Position numbers and translations under genes: made by a program
The notes under the pieces: generated by a model
Database searches by the model: none
What the model was told of the DNA's origin: nothing
Seen by the model: the letters and a program-made list of their open reading frames with translations, nothing else
Shown: piece after piece, positions 25,986 to 34,663 of the stretch
Layout: every line of letters begins with the position of its first letter
How positions within the stretch are numbered: the first letter of the stretch is position 1
Assembly (NCBI RefSeq): GCF_021390515.1
Contig: NZ_JAJUXI010000002.1
Coordinates: 62,001 to 126,000 of the forward strand
Source: Dyadobacter sp. CY326
Lineage (GTDB): Bacteria > Bacteroidota > Bacteroidia > Cytophagales > Spirosomataceae
Reading direction: 5' to 3'
Length of the DNA stretch: 64,000 nucleotides

Positions 25986-27343
25986 TTTTCTGTGGTCTTG
26001 GTCACTAATGCATCAGCCATTGGAATGGATACAAAGAAACAAGTTCCGCCGGTTGGGACGGTTTCAAACCAGATCTTTCCATTTTGAGCAAGAATAAATT
26101 CCTGGGTCAATAAAAGGCCCAGGCCCACGCCTTTCTCCTTCTTCGTCCCATATGTCGACTGCACATTCAGAGAAAAAATAGCAGCCTGTCGCTCCGGCGG
26201 AATGCCGATGCCATTGTCCTTGATCGCGATCACACAATTTTTTCCGGCTACGATAGAATTGATGCTGATCTGCCCGCCCTCCGGTGTGAACTTAATTGCA
26301 TTGCCGATCAGATTTCGGAAAATGATCTGCATCATTTCACTATCCGCAAAAATGGCAATGGACGGATCAATGTCATAATCTATTTCAATGTGTTTTCTAA
26401 TCGCGCCGCTTCTTTCAAGGTTCAGCGTTGTATCCAGCAACTCGTGCAGCACAAGCATTTCTTTGTTTGCAGAAACACCATTAAGCTGTGATTTTGACCA
26501 ATTTAACAATTTCGAAAGCAGCGCCATGGTGTCCTTCGTGGCTTCCAGCAGATCTTTTTTGATGTCTGCTTTTTGCGCTTCGTCGAGGTCGTATTGATTC
26601 AGCAATTCAAGGAAGTTTTGAATGCTCGCGAGCGGCGACCGCAGGTCATGCGCCACGATGGACATGAGCTTGTTCTTTTCCGCATTAATGCGCTCCAATC
26701 CTTCGTTTTGTTTCAGGATCTGCGCATTTTTCTCGACTATGAATCTCGATTGTTCCAGCACGGCAGTCCGCTCGCTTTCGTAGCTCCTCCGAATGTTATC
26801 CATTGAAATATAAGCCAAAATGGCCACCACGACATATGCAGACATCTGATCGACGAATGCATTCGCGCGATTTGAATAAGTGTAAGGAACAGTTTCAGGA
26901 TAAAAATATTCGATCGCATTCATCGTCAACACGAGGCAAATATTGATTGGAATCCAGACCTTGTATTGATTTACAGGGCTTATTGCGATGCTCAGCAGCA
27001 GAAAAAGCAGATAAAATAATTCAGTCGGGCCGTTTAGGCCTGAGTTCAAAAAATAGTTCAGCGTAAATAATCCCAGCCCCACAATGTTTGCAATCAGGAC
27101 GGAAACGGTAACCCTGTTTTTAATGCGCGAATTATAATAGAGCATGCACATGATTATCAAAACCACCATGCTGGCAATCGCAATTTTTGGTAAACCTATA
27201 ATATAGTTAAACGGCACATTGTAGATCAGCGCAGCGATCGAGATCAGGCTTACGGCGTGGAAAATGCGGGCGTTGAGAGGAAAGTCGGACGGCGACCCTA
27301 ACATTCTAATCCATAAATCGTAAAGCCTGGATTTTATTCGCAA
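25952..27343 (-). CDS. Membrane-bound sensor histidine kinase
   Basis: 463 residues. Five or six hydrophobic helices in the first 185 residues form a 7TM-like sensor (for example AALIYNVPFNYIIGL and FYLLFLLLSIAISPV), followed by a coiled coil, HisKA with SIVAHDLRSPLASIQNF (His near residue 233), and HATPase_c (NLIGNAIKFT, KDNGIGIP, GVGLGLLLTQEF). The start is TTG 27343; ATG 27304 is an alternative that loses 13 basic residues before the first helix. No response regulator is adjacent. Confidence 0.87.
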   Translation of the reverse strand: MRIKSRLYDLWIRMLGSPSDFPLNARIFHAVSLISIAALIYNVPFNYIIGLPKIAIASMVVLIIMCMLYYNSRIKNRVTVSVLIANIVGLGLFTLNYFLNSGLNGPTELFYLLFLLLSIAISPVNQYKVWIPINICLVLTMNAIEYFYPETVPYTYSNRANAFVDQMSAYVVVAILAYISMDNIRRSYESERTAVLEQSRFIVEKNAQILKQNEGLERINAEKNKLMSIVAHDLRSPLASIQNFLELLNQYDLDEAQKADIKKDLLEATKDTMALLSKLLNWSKSQLNGVSANKEMLVLHELLDTTLNLERSGAIRKHIEIDYDIDPSIAIFADSEMMQIIFRNLIGNAIKFTPEGGQISINSIVAGKNCVIAIKDNGIGIPPERQAAIFSLNVQSTYGTKKEKGVGLGLLLTQEFILAQNGKIWFETVPTGGTCFFVSIPMADALVTKTTENQLQLGTSDRS

Positions 27344-27681
27344 AACGGTCTTTTTTAAAAGTCAGCAGAAGGTAGAAAACGGTTGGTAAAGATCGGTAAT
27401 TAATGTTGTTCTCCGTTAAGTTATATTAAACAAAAGCCATCATTTCGAATGCAAAATTCAATTTTGGCCAAATTTTTCTAACATAATGTCCCCGGTAACC
27501 TACCCGCGAATGGTTCTTTTATATTTGGTAAAGATTCGTTTTAATGTTAAACTCGTCTTTTTAATGCGCCTTATGGCAACACAAAACAATTGCCCTCTAT
27601 TATTTACACGAAATCTTATATTTTACTGCGCTATTTTTCCGCTTCTCCCTTAATGTTCCTTAACCTGTATTTAAAAAAGTA
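27344..27681. promoter_or_regulatory. Divergent intergenic region with a TATATTTG box
   Basis: 338 bp between the kinase gene and the SelA-like gene. TATATTTG at 27520-27527 matches the Bacteroidota -7 box TAnnTTTG on the plus strand, but no TTTG lies 19-21 bp upstream and the leader to the ATG would be about 150 nt. Nothing else is recognised. Confidence 0.35.
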
Positions 27682-29292
27682 ATGAAACGAAGAGATGTAA
27701 TTAAAGATTTATCCATGCTCCCGCTTGCCGGAAGCCTCATGGTTCCCAAAAAAGCGACCGAGGAAATCAAATCCCGAAAAGCCGAAGTGGCTGCAAGCAA
27801 AGAAATTTACCAGGCGATCGGCGTGGAGCCAATCATCAACTGCCGCGGAACGTTTACGATCATTGGCGGCTCCATCGAAAGGCCCGAAGTGCGCGCTGCA
27901 ATGGACGCTGCTGCTCAGGTTTTTGTGCAATATGATGAACTTGCTTTTGGCGCGGGGAAACGTTTGGCCGAGCTTACGGGCGCTGAGTGGGGGCTGGTTT
28001 CGGCTGGCTGCGCGGCGGGAATGAAGCATGTGACGGTGGCTTGTGTGACGGGCGGCAATCCTGAAAAGCTGGTTCGTATTCCTAATTTGGAAGGTTTTGA
28101 GAAAACAGAGGTTATTATTCCAAGATATTCGCGCAACGTTTACGACCACGCGCTTCGCAATGTTGGCGTAACGCTGATCACGGTTGATTCCATTGAAGAG
28201 CTGTCCAATGCGATCAGTTCGCGGACGGCGATGATCTACTTAATGGCTGGTGAATCCTCCATGGCAGGTCCAATGTCGCTTGAAGCGATCTCAAAAATTG
28301 CCAAAACCAAGAACATTCCTGTAATGGTGGACGCAGCCGCAGAAGATCTCACTATCCCGAATGTGCATTTGAAAATGGGCGCCGACGTGGTGATTTATAG
28401 CGGCGGCAAGGCCTTATGCGGCCCGCAATGTGCTGGTTTAGTGTTAGGTAGAAAAGATTTGCTCATGTCGGCCTGGCAGGCAAGCGCTCCGCATCATGGT
28501 CCTGGCCGCGACAACAAAGTGGGCCGCGAGGAGACGATGGGAATGGTTGCAGCCGTTGAAGCTTGGACCAAGCGCGACCATGCCGGCGAATGGAAAAGAT
28601 GGCTTTCGTGGCTGGACAGCATTTCCAAAAAGGTTTCAACAATTGAGTCCGTGAAGACGAAAGTCATTGAACCAACTGAACTTTCAAACCGGACGCCGCA
28701 ACTGCGAATATCCTGGGACCCTGCAAAACTGAACATTACGGGAGAAGAAATTGCTGAGCTTTTCGGTCGCAGCAAGCCCCGGATTGCGTTGGGCGGCGGA
28801 AGTCGGGACGGCGCAACATTCGTTTCTATCACAACGGGACAAATGCAGCCAGGTGACGAAAAAGTGGTTTCTGATCGTTTGTTTGAGGTTTTGTCTCAAA
28901 AACGCACGCCGCAAAAAACTGATATGGCAGCAGCCGCTGTTTCCTTGAAGGGACATTGGGAAGCCGATGTTGAGTTTTTCTCTTCAACGAGCAAGCACAT
29001 GCTGATCATTGAGCAGGACGGCAACTGGCTGGAAGGCTCACACAAAGGCGAATTCAGCGTGCGGGAATTGCAGGGAACTGTGGAAGGCAACGAGTTCAAA
29101 ATGCGCAGCACCGACCGCCAGCCCGGTGATTCAATTACATTCATGTTTTCAGGAACCGTAAAGAATGACGCGATGACAGGCTCCATTTACATGGGCGAAT
29201 ACATGACAGCCAAGTTCACAGCTAAAAAACTGAAATTTAAAATGAAACGCGAGAAGATCATGATCCCGTCCGGACCTCCTCTTGCGACCTAA
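27682..29292 (+). CDS. SelA-like PLP-dependent enzyme with extra C-terminal domain
   Basis: 536 residues. Residues about 45-410 match the selenocysteine synthase-like family of fold-type I PLP enzymes (which includes D-glucosaminate-6-phosphate ammonia lyase): GVEPIINCRGTFTIIGGS at the start, aspartate in VMVDAAAEDL, and the PLP lysine near residue 243 in YSGGKALCGPQ. No selenium genes are nearby, so selenocysteine synthesis is unlikely. The start MKRRDVIKDLSMLPLAGSL looks like a weak Tat-type leader. Residues 420-536 form an added beta-rich domain (GHWEADVEFFSSTSKHMLIIEQDGNWLEGSHKGEF) like those on exported Bacteroidota hydrolases. The substrate is unknown. Confidence 0.8.
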   Translation: MKRRDVIKDLSMLPLAGSLMVPKKATEEIKSRKAEVAASKEIYQAIGVEPIINCRGTFTIIGGSIERPEVRAAMDAAAQVFVQYDELAFGAGKRLAELTGAEWGLVSAGCAAGMKHVTVACVTGGNPEKLVRIPNLEGFEKTEVIIPRYSRNVYDHALRNVGVTLITVDSIEELSNAISSRTAMIYLMAGESSMAGPMSLEAISKIAKTKNIPVMVDAAAEDLTIPNVHLKMGADVVIYSGGKALCGPQCAGLVLGRKDLLMSAWQASAPHHGPGRDNKVGREETMGMVAAVEAWTKRDHAGEWKRWLSWLDSISKKVSTIESVKTKVIEPTELSNRTPQLRISWDPAKLNITGEEIAELFGRSKPRIALGGGSRDGATFVSITTGQMQPGDEKVVSDRLFEVLSQKRTPQKTDMAAAAVSLKGHWEADVEFFSSTSKHMLIIEQDGNWLEGSHKGEFSVRELQGTVEGNEFKMRSTDRQPGDSITFMFSGTVKNDAMTGSIYMGEYMTAKFTAKKLKFKMKREKIMIPSGPPLAT

Positions 29293-29310
29293 TCTTTTCA
29301 AATCACAATA

Positions 29311-29529
29311 TTAAAAAGAGATTGTTCCGGATAGCTTATCCCTCGGAATGGTCTCTTTTTCAATATATAACGCCATCATTTCCGCAGGCTGCTCCTTCAA
29401 AGCAATCTGCTTTATGAAGTTGGTCGCTTCTTTGGCCAGTAATTCTTTGAAATGCTTGGTCCCAAACCGGTCATAATACCAGAGCCAAACCATGTCTTCG
29501 GATACGATCACATACTGCACATTCTGCAT
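29311..29529 (-). CDS. Small hypothetical protein, 72 aa
   Basis: 72 residues starting at ATG 29529. A YVIVSEDMVWLWYYDRFGTKHFKELLAKEATNFIKQ core suggests a small alpha/beta protein; it loosely resembles the product at 30440-30697 (shared pattern Y-IV--D followed later by LLAKE). Family unknown. Its 3' end lies within the bidirectional terminator. Confidence 0.55.
   Translation of the reverse strand: MQNVQYVIVSEDMVWLWYYDRFGTKHFKELLAKEATNFIKQIALKEQPAEMMALYIEKETIPRDKLSGTISF
29313..29360. terminator. Bidirectional terminator with 16-bp stem
   Basis: AAAAAGAGATTGTTCC pairs throughout with GGAATGGTCTCTTTTT (three G-T pairs). An inner hairpin GGATA-GCT-TATCC sits in the loop. A-tract and T-tract flanks make it work on both strands. 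It lies between convergent genes and also encodes the last 16 codons of the 72-residue minus-strand ORF. Confidence 0.85.
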
Positions 29530-29554
29530 AGGAGTCCATTAAGTTTTTTTTCAA

Positions 29555-29596
29555 ATATATGGAATAAATCCATTTTATTGGAAATAATCCATATAT
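29555..29596. repeat. Inverted repeat ATATATGGA-N24-TCCATATAT
   Basis: A perfect 9-bp inverted repeat in AT-rich DNA 26 bp upstream of the minus-strand start at 29529. It could be an operator for the small gene. The spacer carries a further imperfect inverted pair (AAATCCA, TGGAAAT). Confidence 0.4.
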
Positions 29597-29759
29597 TAAA
29601 TTATTTGTGTTTGCATAACATTTGCGGAAGAGCAACAAAACATGATTAGGATTTTAAAACGAAGTCAACAGAGTTTGATGGAAAGTGTATCAAATTCTTT
29701 AACATTTCGATAAAAAAAGCACCTAACAAATGAATGTCAATTACTTACATCAATTTAAA

Positions 29760-30056
29760 TCATGATTTGGCCGACCTGCGATTGCCAGTTTGCAACACTC
29801 GAAAGCTCCGGTTAAATCTTTCCAACTGCATCAAAAAACTCGATATCCTCAATCCTTCTGCATTATCAGCGCGGCTTTTCATCAGTTCATTCAAATAACA
29901 AACTGGCCCACAAGCGTCATTTTCGTCAAAAAAATCATGAATGCAGGCAACCAGCTGCTTCACCTGACCATCAATCATCTCCTGTCTCACCATGCTGACA
30001 GCCTCATTGTTCCTAACTTGTGCACTTTTCGCTTTTAATTCATGTGCTGTTCGCAT
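29760..30056 (-). CDS. Small hypothetical protein, 98 aa
   Basis: 98 residues from ATG 30056, helical and charged (MRTAHELKAKSAQVRNNEAVS), with a mid-section VKQLVACIHDFFDENDACGPVCYLNELM. No signal or membrane segment. I do not recognise it. It is one of five small minus-strand genes between the SelA-like gene and the tRNA cluster. Confidence 0.5.
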   Translation of the reverse strand: MRTAHELKAKSAQVRNNEAVSMVRQEMIDGQVKQLVACIHDFFDENDACGPVCYLNELMKSRADNAEGLRISSFLMQLERFNRSFRVLQTGNRRSAKS

Positions 30057-30092
30057 ACATTTACAATGTTTAATTGTTACTGATTAAACTCC

Positions 30093-30136
30093 CCCGGAGA
30101 CTCTCGGCCTCAGAAACTAAGACGCTCCGGGTTTTT
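30093..30136 (+). terminator. Terminator-like hairpin on plus strand, no gene in front
   Basis: CCCGGAG pairs with CTCCGGG across a 25-nt loop and is followed by TTTTT. No plus-strand gene ends here, so it may end an unannotated small RNA or antisense transcript, or be fortuitous. Confidence 0.4.
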
Positions 30137-30185
30137 CCCTGACTTATACTAGTCGAGCTTTCCGACTAATTTTGAGCAAAAAATT

Positions 30186-30398
30186 TTAGTTCGGTGTAAA
30201 AGTTATCTCCAACTTGATATCGACTTTGCCGAATTCCGATAGTATTTCTGTCATCCGTTTCTCAGAAATCCCCTGCTGATAAGTGTAATCTTTCCAAGCA
30301 CTTGTATATCTTCCTTTCTTAACATCAGGCGGCAATGTTGGGTAAATATTCTTCGCCCAATATTCAAAGGCCTCCTTCATTGTTGAGAATTTCTTCAT
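30186..30398 (-). CDS. Small hypothetical protein, 70 aa
   Basis: 70 residues starting at ATG 30398 (the frame extends to a TTG at 30434). MKKFSTMKEAFEYWAKNIYPTLPPDVKKGRYTSAWKDYTYQQGISEKRM looks like a small globular helical protein of a kind often seen in Cytophagales. Family unknown. It has the same strand as the neighbouring small genes, 41 bp from the preceding one. Confidence 0.55.
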   Translation of the reverse strand: MKKFSTMKEAFEYWAKNIYPTLPPDVKKGRYTSAWKDYTYQQGISEKRMTEILSEFGKVDIKLEITFTPN

Positions 30399-30439
30399 GC
30401 TCAAATGTATGTAAAAAGTCCGGATTTCCGACAAGTTAT

Positions 30440-30697
30440 TTAAACAATCTCTACAAAAATGATCTGCGATTTCACTTCACTAACTTCCACCTTATAAAAA
30501 GCTTTACTTTTTATCGCCTCTAACACTTCCTTTGCCAACAGACGTTTGTACTCGTCCGAAATGTTGTTCATTCCGTATTTTCCTGTCTTAGGATGTACAA
30601 ACGCGAGGTAAAGACAATCGTCCTTGATCACGATGTAATAGTAAGCGCAGAATCCTCCTGAGCCGTTTAGTCGCTTTTTCAGGAAAGGGTCGTGCAT
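30440..30697 (-). CDS. Small hypothetical protein, 85 aa
   Basis: 85 residues from ATG 30697, alternating strand and helix (YYYIVIKDDCLYLAFVHPKTGKYG, then RLLAKEVLEAIKSKAFYKVEV). Weak similarity of pattern to the 72-residue product at 29311-29529. Just upstream on the same strand an 8-codon frame starting ATGACAAACTTTCC ends 15 bp before this ATG, possibly a leader peptide. Function unknown. Confidence 0.5.
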   Translation of the reverse strand: MHDPFLKKRLNGSGGFCAYYYIVIKDDCLYLAFVHPKTGKYGMNNISDEYKRLLAKEVLEAIKSKAFYKVEVSEVKSQIIFVEIV

Positions 30698-30843
30698 GAC
30701 CGTTTAACCTCGTTCCGGAAAGTTTGTCATGGTCTGGATTAAAAAAGTAATCTATGAGTTCCCTGTTGCAAAGACTTGTAAGCATTATTCTTAACAAGCG
30801 TTTCAAACTGGCTCTTAAAATTTTGTGTACAAAAAATTTTCAT

Positions 30844-31293
30844 TTACAATCTCGACAGCTCGTCAAAAATTTCATTATAGCCGTCGAGTTTGGGAAGTGT
30901 AATGATTGCGGACTTTACATCCTGAATTGTTTCTTTGAGATCATCCAGGGCAAGTAAAAATTCTTCAAGCTCTTTATTTGTCTGATCTGCTTGCAGCGAA
31001 GCGCCATAAACCTGCTCTTCTTTGTGATAAAGCTTGGCAATGTGAATGAGGTCTACAATCGCAGTGCGGGTTTGATCATCAGGGATATCAAGCCAGGTGA
31101 CATCTTCTAAAAATCCGATTAGTCGTTCAATAGACTTTGTTTTTTCCTGCAAATGAATTTTCAGGTCTTTCAACGCCAAATGTTCTTCATTTCGCACATT
31201 TTTCGCATTTGCTCCAAAACCTTTATTTGCCTCATGCAAATAAGGGGTGATGCTTCTGCTAAGCGTATGAAAGTTTGAATGTGATGACATCAT
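30844..31293 (-). CDS. Hypothetical helical protein, 149 aa
   Basis: 149 residues from ATG 31293 (a second Met follows directly). It is almost entirely helical and charged: LKDLKIHLQEKTKSIERLIGFLEDV, then NKELEEFLLALDDLKETIQDVKSAI, probably a helical bundle or coiled coil. No family recognised and no signal peptide. The tRNA-Arg terminator lies just upstream. Confidence 0.55.
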   Translation of the reverse strand: MMSSHSNFHTLSRSITPYLHEANKGFGANAKNVRNEEHLALKDLKIHLQEKTKSIERLIGFLEDVTWLDIPDDQTRTAIVDLIHIAKLYHKEEQVYGASLQADQTNKELEEFLLALDDLKETIQDVKSAIITLPKLDGYNEIFDELSRL

Positions 31294-31395
31294 ATTTTTT
31301 GTTCGTTAGTATGTGTGTGATATGAAGGACTCGAATATTTCCTTATGCAATAATAAGTAAGATTCGCAAGAAGGACAAGAGACAAATTAAGGCAC

Positions 31396-31430
31396 AAAAA
31401 AAGCACTCAACAAATTAATGCTAAGTGCTT
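31396..31430 (-). terminator. Terminator after tRNA-Arg
   Basis: On the minus strand AAGCACT pairs with AGTGCTT over a 16-nt loop and is followed by seven T. It ends the tRNA transcript. Confidence 0.75.
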
Positions 31431-31435
31431 AAACG

Positions 31436-31509
31436 TGATCCGGATGTGATTCGAACACATGACCTACTGCTTAGAAGGCAGTTGCTCTATCCAGCTGAGC
31501 TACCGGACC
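31436..31509 (-). tRNA. tRNA-Arg (anticodon TCT)
   Basis: 74 nt without encoded CCA. Acceptor stem GGTCCGG/CCGGATC (one G-T pair), D-arm AGCTCAGCTGGAT-AGAGC, anticodon stem ACTGC/GCAGT with loop CTTCTAA, T-arm with GTTCGAATC. Confidence 0.95.
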
Positions 31510-31522
31510 AAAACTTTTAAAG

Positions 31523-31567
31523 AAAAAGGCAGTAAACAGTATCTGCATACGGCTTACTGCCTTTTTT
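31523..31567. terminator. Bidirectional terminator between tRNA-Pro and tRNA-Arg
   Basis: AAAAAGGCAGTAA pairs with TTACTGCCTTTTTT over an 18-nt loop, with a T-tract on each strand. On the minus strand it should reduce read-through from tRNA-Pro into tRNA-Arg. Confidence 0.75.
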
Positions 31568-31571
31568 CGAT

Positions 31572-31646
<75 letters not shown>

Positions 31647-31721
31647 AGTTATTTTAATTGCTAAGCTGATATCTTGATTTCGTCAATTGTCAGCTCCTCT
31701 TGTTACTTTTTTAGATCGGTG

Positions 31722-31808
31722 TAGAGGAAGCGGGATTCGAACCCGCGGTACCCTTGCGAGTACGGCAGTTTAGCAAACTACTGGTTTCAGCCACTCACCC
31801 ATCCCTCC
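31722..31808 (-). tRNA. tRNA-Ser (anticodon GCT)
   Basis: 87 nt, with the long variable arm (CCGTACTCGCAAGGGTACC) of class II tRNAs. Anticodon stem GTAGT/ACTGC, loop TTGCTAA. The acceptor stem GGAGGGA/TTCCTCT contains two G-T pairs, including the terminal pair, which is unusual. Confidence 0.93.
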
Positions 31809-31827
31809 TTCTTTCCGTTCTGGGTTG

Positions 31828-31860
31828 CAAATATAGAAGGTTGCCTGTCAGAAAAACAAA
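31828..31860 (-). promoter_or_regulatory. Promoter of the tRNA-Ser/Pro/Arg cluster
   Basis: On the minus strand TTTG, 21 bp, TATATTTG: a full match to the Bacteroidota sigma-A consensus TTTG-N19/21-TAnnTTTG, about 20 bp before the tRNA-Ser 5' end. Confidence 0.8.
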
Positions 31861-31877
31861 CATTTCCTCAAAAAAAC

Positions 31878-31907
31878 TTTATCAGAAGCCGCAATTCCCT
31901 ATTTTTG
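31878..31907 (+). promoter_or_regulatory. Promoter of the VWA (Bat) gene
   Basis: TATTTTTG at 31900-31907 matches TAnnTTTG, with TTTA 18 bp upstream at 31878. Transcription would start near 31914, which favours the ATG at 31938 over the TTG at 31905 as translation start. Confidence 0.55.
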
Positions 31908-31937
31908 AAAAATTTTAAATTACCCAAAGCGTTCATT

Positions 31938-32900
31938 ATGAACTGGAATTACCCCTTTGAGACCACTGAATTTTTATTTATACTTTTCTTCATTTTAATC
32001 TACACAGCCTACATAATCCGCACAGTCCGCATCGCACGGCAGCTCCAAACCACCGCGAGAACACTTATCCTCAAACTTTTTTTACGCACCATTTCCTTCT
32101 CATTATTGATCATTAGTTTGCTTGGACCGTCGTTCGGAGAAGCTGACCGACAGATTCAGTCGAAGGGAAAAGATATTTTTATGATCGTTGACCTTTCCAA
32201 ATCCATGGACGCAGCAGATGTGACGCCTTCGCGATTGGAAAAAGTGAAGTTTGAAATGAACCGCTTTGTCCAAAATGAGCGCGCTAACCGGATCGGGATC
32301 ATTATTTTCTCCAATGAAGCATTCATCCACGTCCCGCTGACTTACGACGGCGCGGCTTTGGAGCTGTTTATCCAATCGTTACAAACGGACTTGCTGGCAA
32401 CGGGCGGCACGAACATTTGCGACGCGACGCAGCTGGCTTATAGCAAGCTCATGAATGCTGCTGACCCGAACGGACGCTCCAAAATGATGATCCTTTTCAC
32501 CGATGGCGAGAACAATTCATCTTGCAGCGGCGCGCTTTACAATAATCTGCGGAGGTTTGGAATTGGCGTTTACACAGTTGCCGTCGGAACGAAAGTGGGC
32601 ATCAGCATTCAACAGAATGGTAAGCCTTTGATGTATAAGAATGACAAATTGGTGATCAGCAAACTAGACGAAAATTTCCTTAGAACGATGGCCACAGCGT
32701 CCAGAGGCTCCTATTACGAGCTAAATAATGCGAAAAACGAAATGCCGAAACTGACCAACGACGTAAATCAGGCGGAAGGAACATTGGTAGATTCGCGGAC
32801 GATTACGGTGGTGAGTAACAAATATTATTACTTCCTCGGTGCGGCACTGCTGCTGATCGTGCTCGACGTTTTAATTACCATCGGAACGTTCCGACTGTAA
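31938..32900 (+). CDS. VWA-domain membrane protein (BatA/BatB type)
   Basis: About 320 residues from ATG 31938. N-terminal helices (FLFILFFILIYTAYII and LLIISLLGPSFG), a VWA domain with MIDAS residues in FMIVDLSKSMDAADV, TGGTNICD and FTDGENN, and a C-terminal helix (FLGAALLLIVLDVLITIG). Bat VWA proteins work with MoxR ATPases; in this genome the moxR operon is 20 kb away. A TTG at 31905 would extend it into the promoter. The TPR gene follows after 6 bp, so they form a pair like batB-batC. Confidence 0.88.
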   Translation: MNWNYPFETTEFLFILFFILIYTAYIIRTVRIARQLQTTARTLILKLFLRTISFSLLIISLLGPSFGEADRQIQSKGKDIFMIVDLSKSMDAADVTPSRLEKVKFEMNRFVQNERANRIGIIIFSNEAFIHVPLTYDGAALELFIQSLQTDLLATGGTNICDATQLAYSKLMNAADPNGRSKMMILFTDGENNSSCSGALYNNLRRFGIGVYTVAVGTKVGISIQQNGKPLMYKNDKLVISKLDENFLRTMATASRGSYYELNNAKNEMPKLTNDVNQAEGTLVDSRTITVVSNKYYYFLGAALLLIVLDVLITIGTFRL

Positions 32901-32906
32901 AGATCA

Positions 32907-33659
32907 ATGCTTATTTTTGCGTCTCACCAAGCATCACACATGACCGCAATTATTCTTTATGTTTTGCTCTGGCTCTGGGATAATCGGACTTTTGACTCCA
33001 TTACCAAGGCCAATGAGCGGAAACTGGGCGCGGAACAGGCATATAACAACAAGCAGTTTAAGCACTCGGCGGACCTGTATTATCAAATCACTTACGGCTC
33101 CATATTTTCCGACCCGGCTGCCCGCCTGAACCTCGCGCATTCGTACTATCAAATGGGCAATTACAAGCTTGCGCTGAAACACTACGAATTACTGGATCAC
33201 ATTGATAATAACACCATTGCGTCCATTGCCAATAGCCAGATCGCACTGATCAAGGTCAGCCAACAGGACACTGCAAATGCGCTGGATCATTTGAAAATAG
33301 CATTAAGACTTGAACCGGGCAACGGGCTCGCCCGAAGTAATTACATTGTTTTGAAAAAGGCATTTTCAGGAGTTGACAAGCCATCTGACTTCAACAACAA
33401 AAAGAAAAAATCAGAAAAAGATGCTGTCGCCGAGCGAAATGAGCCAACGCCCCCGGAGCCGAAACCAGAAACAAGAGAAGTGGCCGAAGATGTGCAAAAA
33501 GAGGAATTGCTGCGGAGTTTGCGGGAGATGAATATGTCTGAGGAACAGGCCCGTGCGATATTGGATGCCATGAAATCAAACGAATCGCAATATATTTACC
33601 AGCTCAGAAAGAAGCAATACAAGTCTAAAACGGCAAAACAAGACGAAATAGAGTGGTAA
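32907..33659 (+). CDS. TPR membrane protein (BatC-like)
   Basis: 250 residues. A short N-terminal hydrophobic segment ([13 protein letters not shown]) is followed by TPR helices ([42 protein letters not shown]). Then comes a charged linker and a C-terminal [27 protein letters not shown], the ending typical of BatC/BatE-type proteins in Bacteroides and Leptospira. Likely an envelope scaffold with the VWA protein before it. purC starts 16 bp downstream. Confidence 0.8.
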   Translation: MLIFASHQASHMTAIILYVLLWLWDNRTFDSITKANERKLGAEQAYNNKQFKHSADLYYQITYGSIFSDPAARLNLAHSYYQMGNYKLALKHYELLDHIDNNTIASIANSQIALIKVSQQDTANALDHLKIALRLEPGNGLARSNYIVLKKAFSGVDKPSDFNNKKKKSEKDAVAERNEPTPPEPKPETREVAEDVQKEELLRSLREMNMSEEQARAILDAMKSNESQYIYQLRKKQYKSKTAKQDEIEW

Positions 33660-33675
33660 TTTTTACTATAAAAAG

Positions 33676-34608
33676 ATGAATAGCATTCCAGAAACCAACT
33701 TTCAATTTCCTGGCCAGACAGGGTTTTACAAAGGAAAAGTGCGCGACGTTTATTCCTTTGAGAAAAAACTTGTAATGGTTGCCAGCGATCGCATTTCTGC
33801 TTTCGACGTGATCCTGCCGCGGGCGATTCCCTACAAAGGCCAGGTTTTGAACCAGATCGCGGCGCATTTCCTGAATGCAACGTCTGGCATTGTGCCCAAC
33901 TGGCTGGAAGAAGTGCCCGATCCGAACGTGAGCATTGGTTTGAAATGCCAGGCTTATCCGGTTGAAATGGTTGTCCGCGGTTATCTGGCCGGACATGCAT
34001 GGCGTGAATATTCGCTTGGCAAACGCTCAGTTTGCGGCGTCGCGCTGCCGGATGGTTTGAAAGAAAATGACAAACTTCCACAACCGATCATTACGCCGAC
34101 AACCAAGGCGCATGAAGGCCACGATGAGGACATTTCGCGTGAAGAAATTCTCGCACAAGGACTTGTAAGTGTGGATGATTACGAACATTTGGAAAGATAT
34201 ACACTGGCGCTTTTTGCCAAAGGAACTGAGATGGCGGCTGACCAGGGCTTAATTTTAGTGGATACAAAATATGAATTTGGGCAACTGGATGGTGTTATTT
34301 ATTTGATTGATGAAATCCACACGCCGGATTCTTCACGCTATTTTTACGCCGACATATATGCGGAGAATCAGCGAGCAGGACTTCCACAAAAACAGCTTAG
34401 CAAGGAATTTGTAAGAGAATGGTTGATACAGAATGGTTTTCAAGGTAAAGATGGACAAACCGTGCCCGTAATGGACGACGAACGTGTACAGCTTATTTCA
34501 GATCGTTACATTGAATTATTTGAAAAGGTGACAGGTAACAAGTTTCAGAAAAACAATCTGGACAATCCGCTAAAACGCATTGAAAACGCCATTCTAAGAG
34601 CATTATAA
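33676..34608 (+). CDS. purC: Phosphoribosylaminoimidazole-succinocarboxamide synthase
   Basis: 310 residues, the full length of the long SAICAR synthase form. It joins CAIR with aspartate using ATP in purine synthesis. Signature segments: [72 protein letters not shown], and [16 protein letters not shown] 33676. It sits 16 bp behind the Bat TPR gene and may be co-transcribed with it. Confidence 0.96.
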   Translation: MNSIPETNFQFPGQTGFYKGKVRDVYSFEKKLVMVASDRISAFDVILPRAIPYKGQVLNQIAAHFLNATSGIVPNWLEEVPDPNVSIGLKCQAYPVEMVVRGYLAGHAWREYSLGKRSVCGVALPDGLKENDKLPQPIITPTTKAHEGHDEDISREEILAQGLVSVDDYEHLERYTLALFAKGTEMAADQGLILVDTKYEFGQLDGVIYLIDEIHTPDSSRYFYADIYAENQRAGLPQKQLSKEFVREWLIQNGFQGKDGQTVPVMDDERVQLISDRYIELFEKVTGNKFQKNNLDNPLKRIENAILRAL

Positions 34609-34663
34609 GCATATTCTGTTGCCGTTTTATTAAAATATTGTTTTTGACAAAACAAAAAATGCA

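Noticed and set aside
30588-30806. 72-codon minus-strand frame sharing DKLSGT with the 72-residue gene at 29311
   Set aside because: It overlaps the better-supported 85-residue frame, and six shared residues are too few to argue homology.
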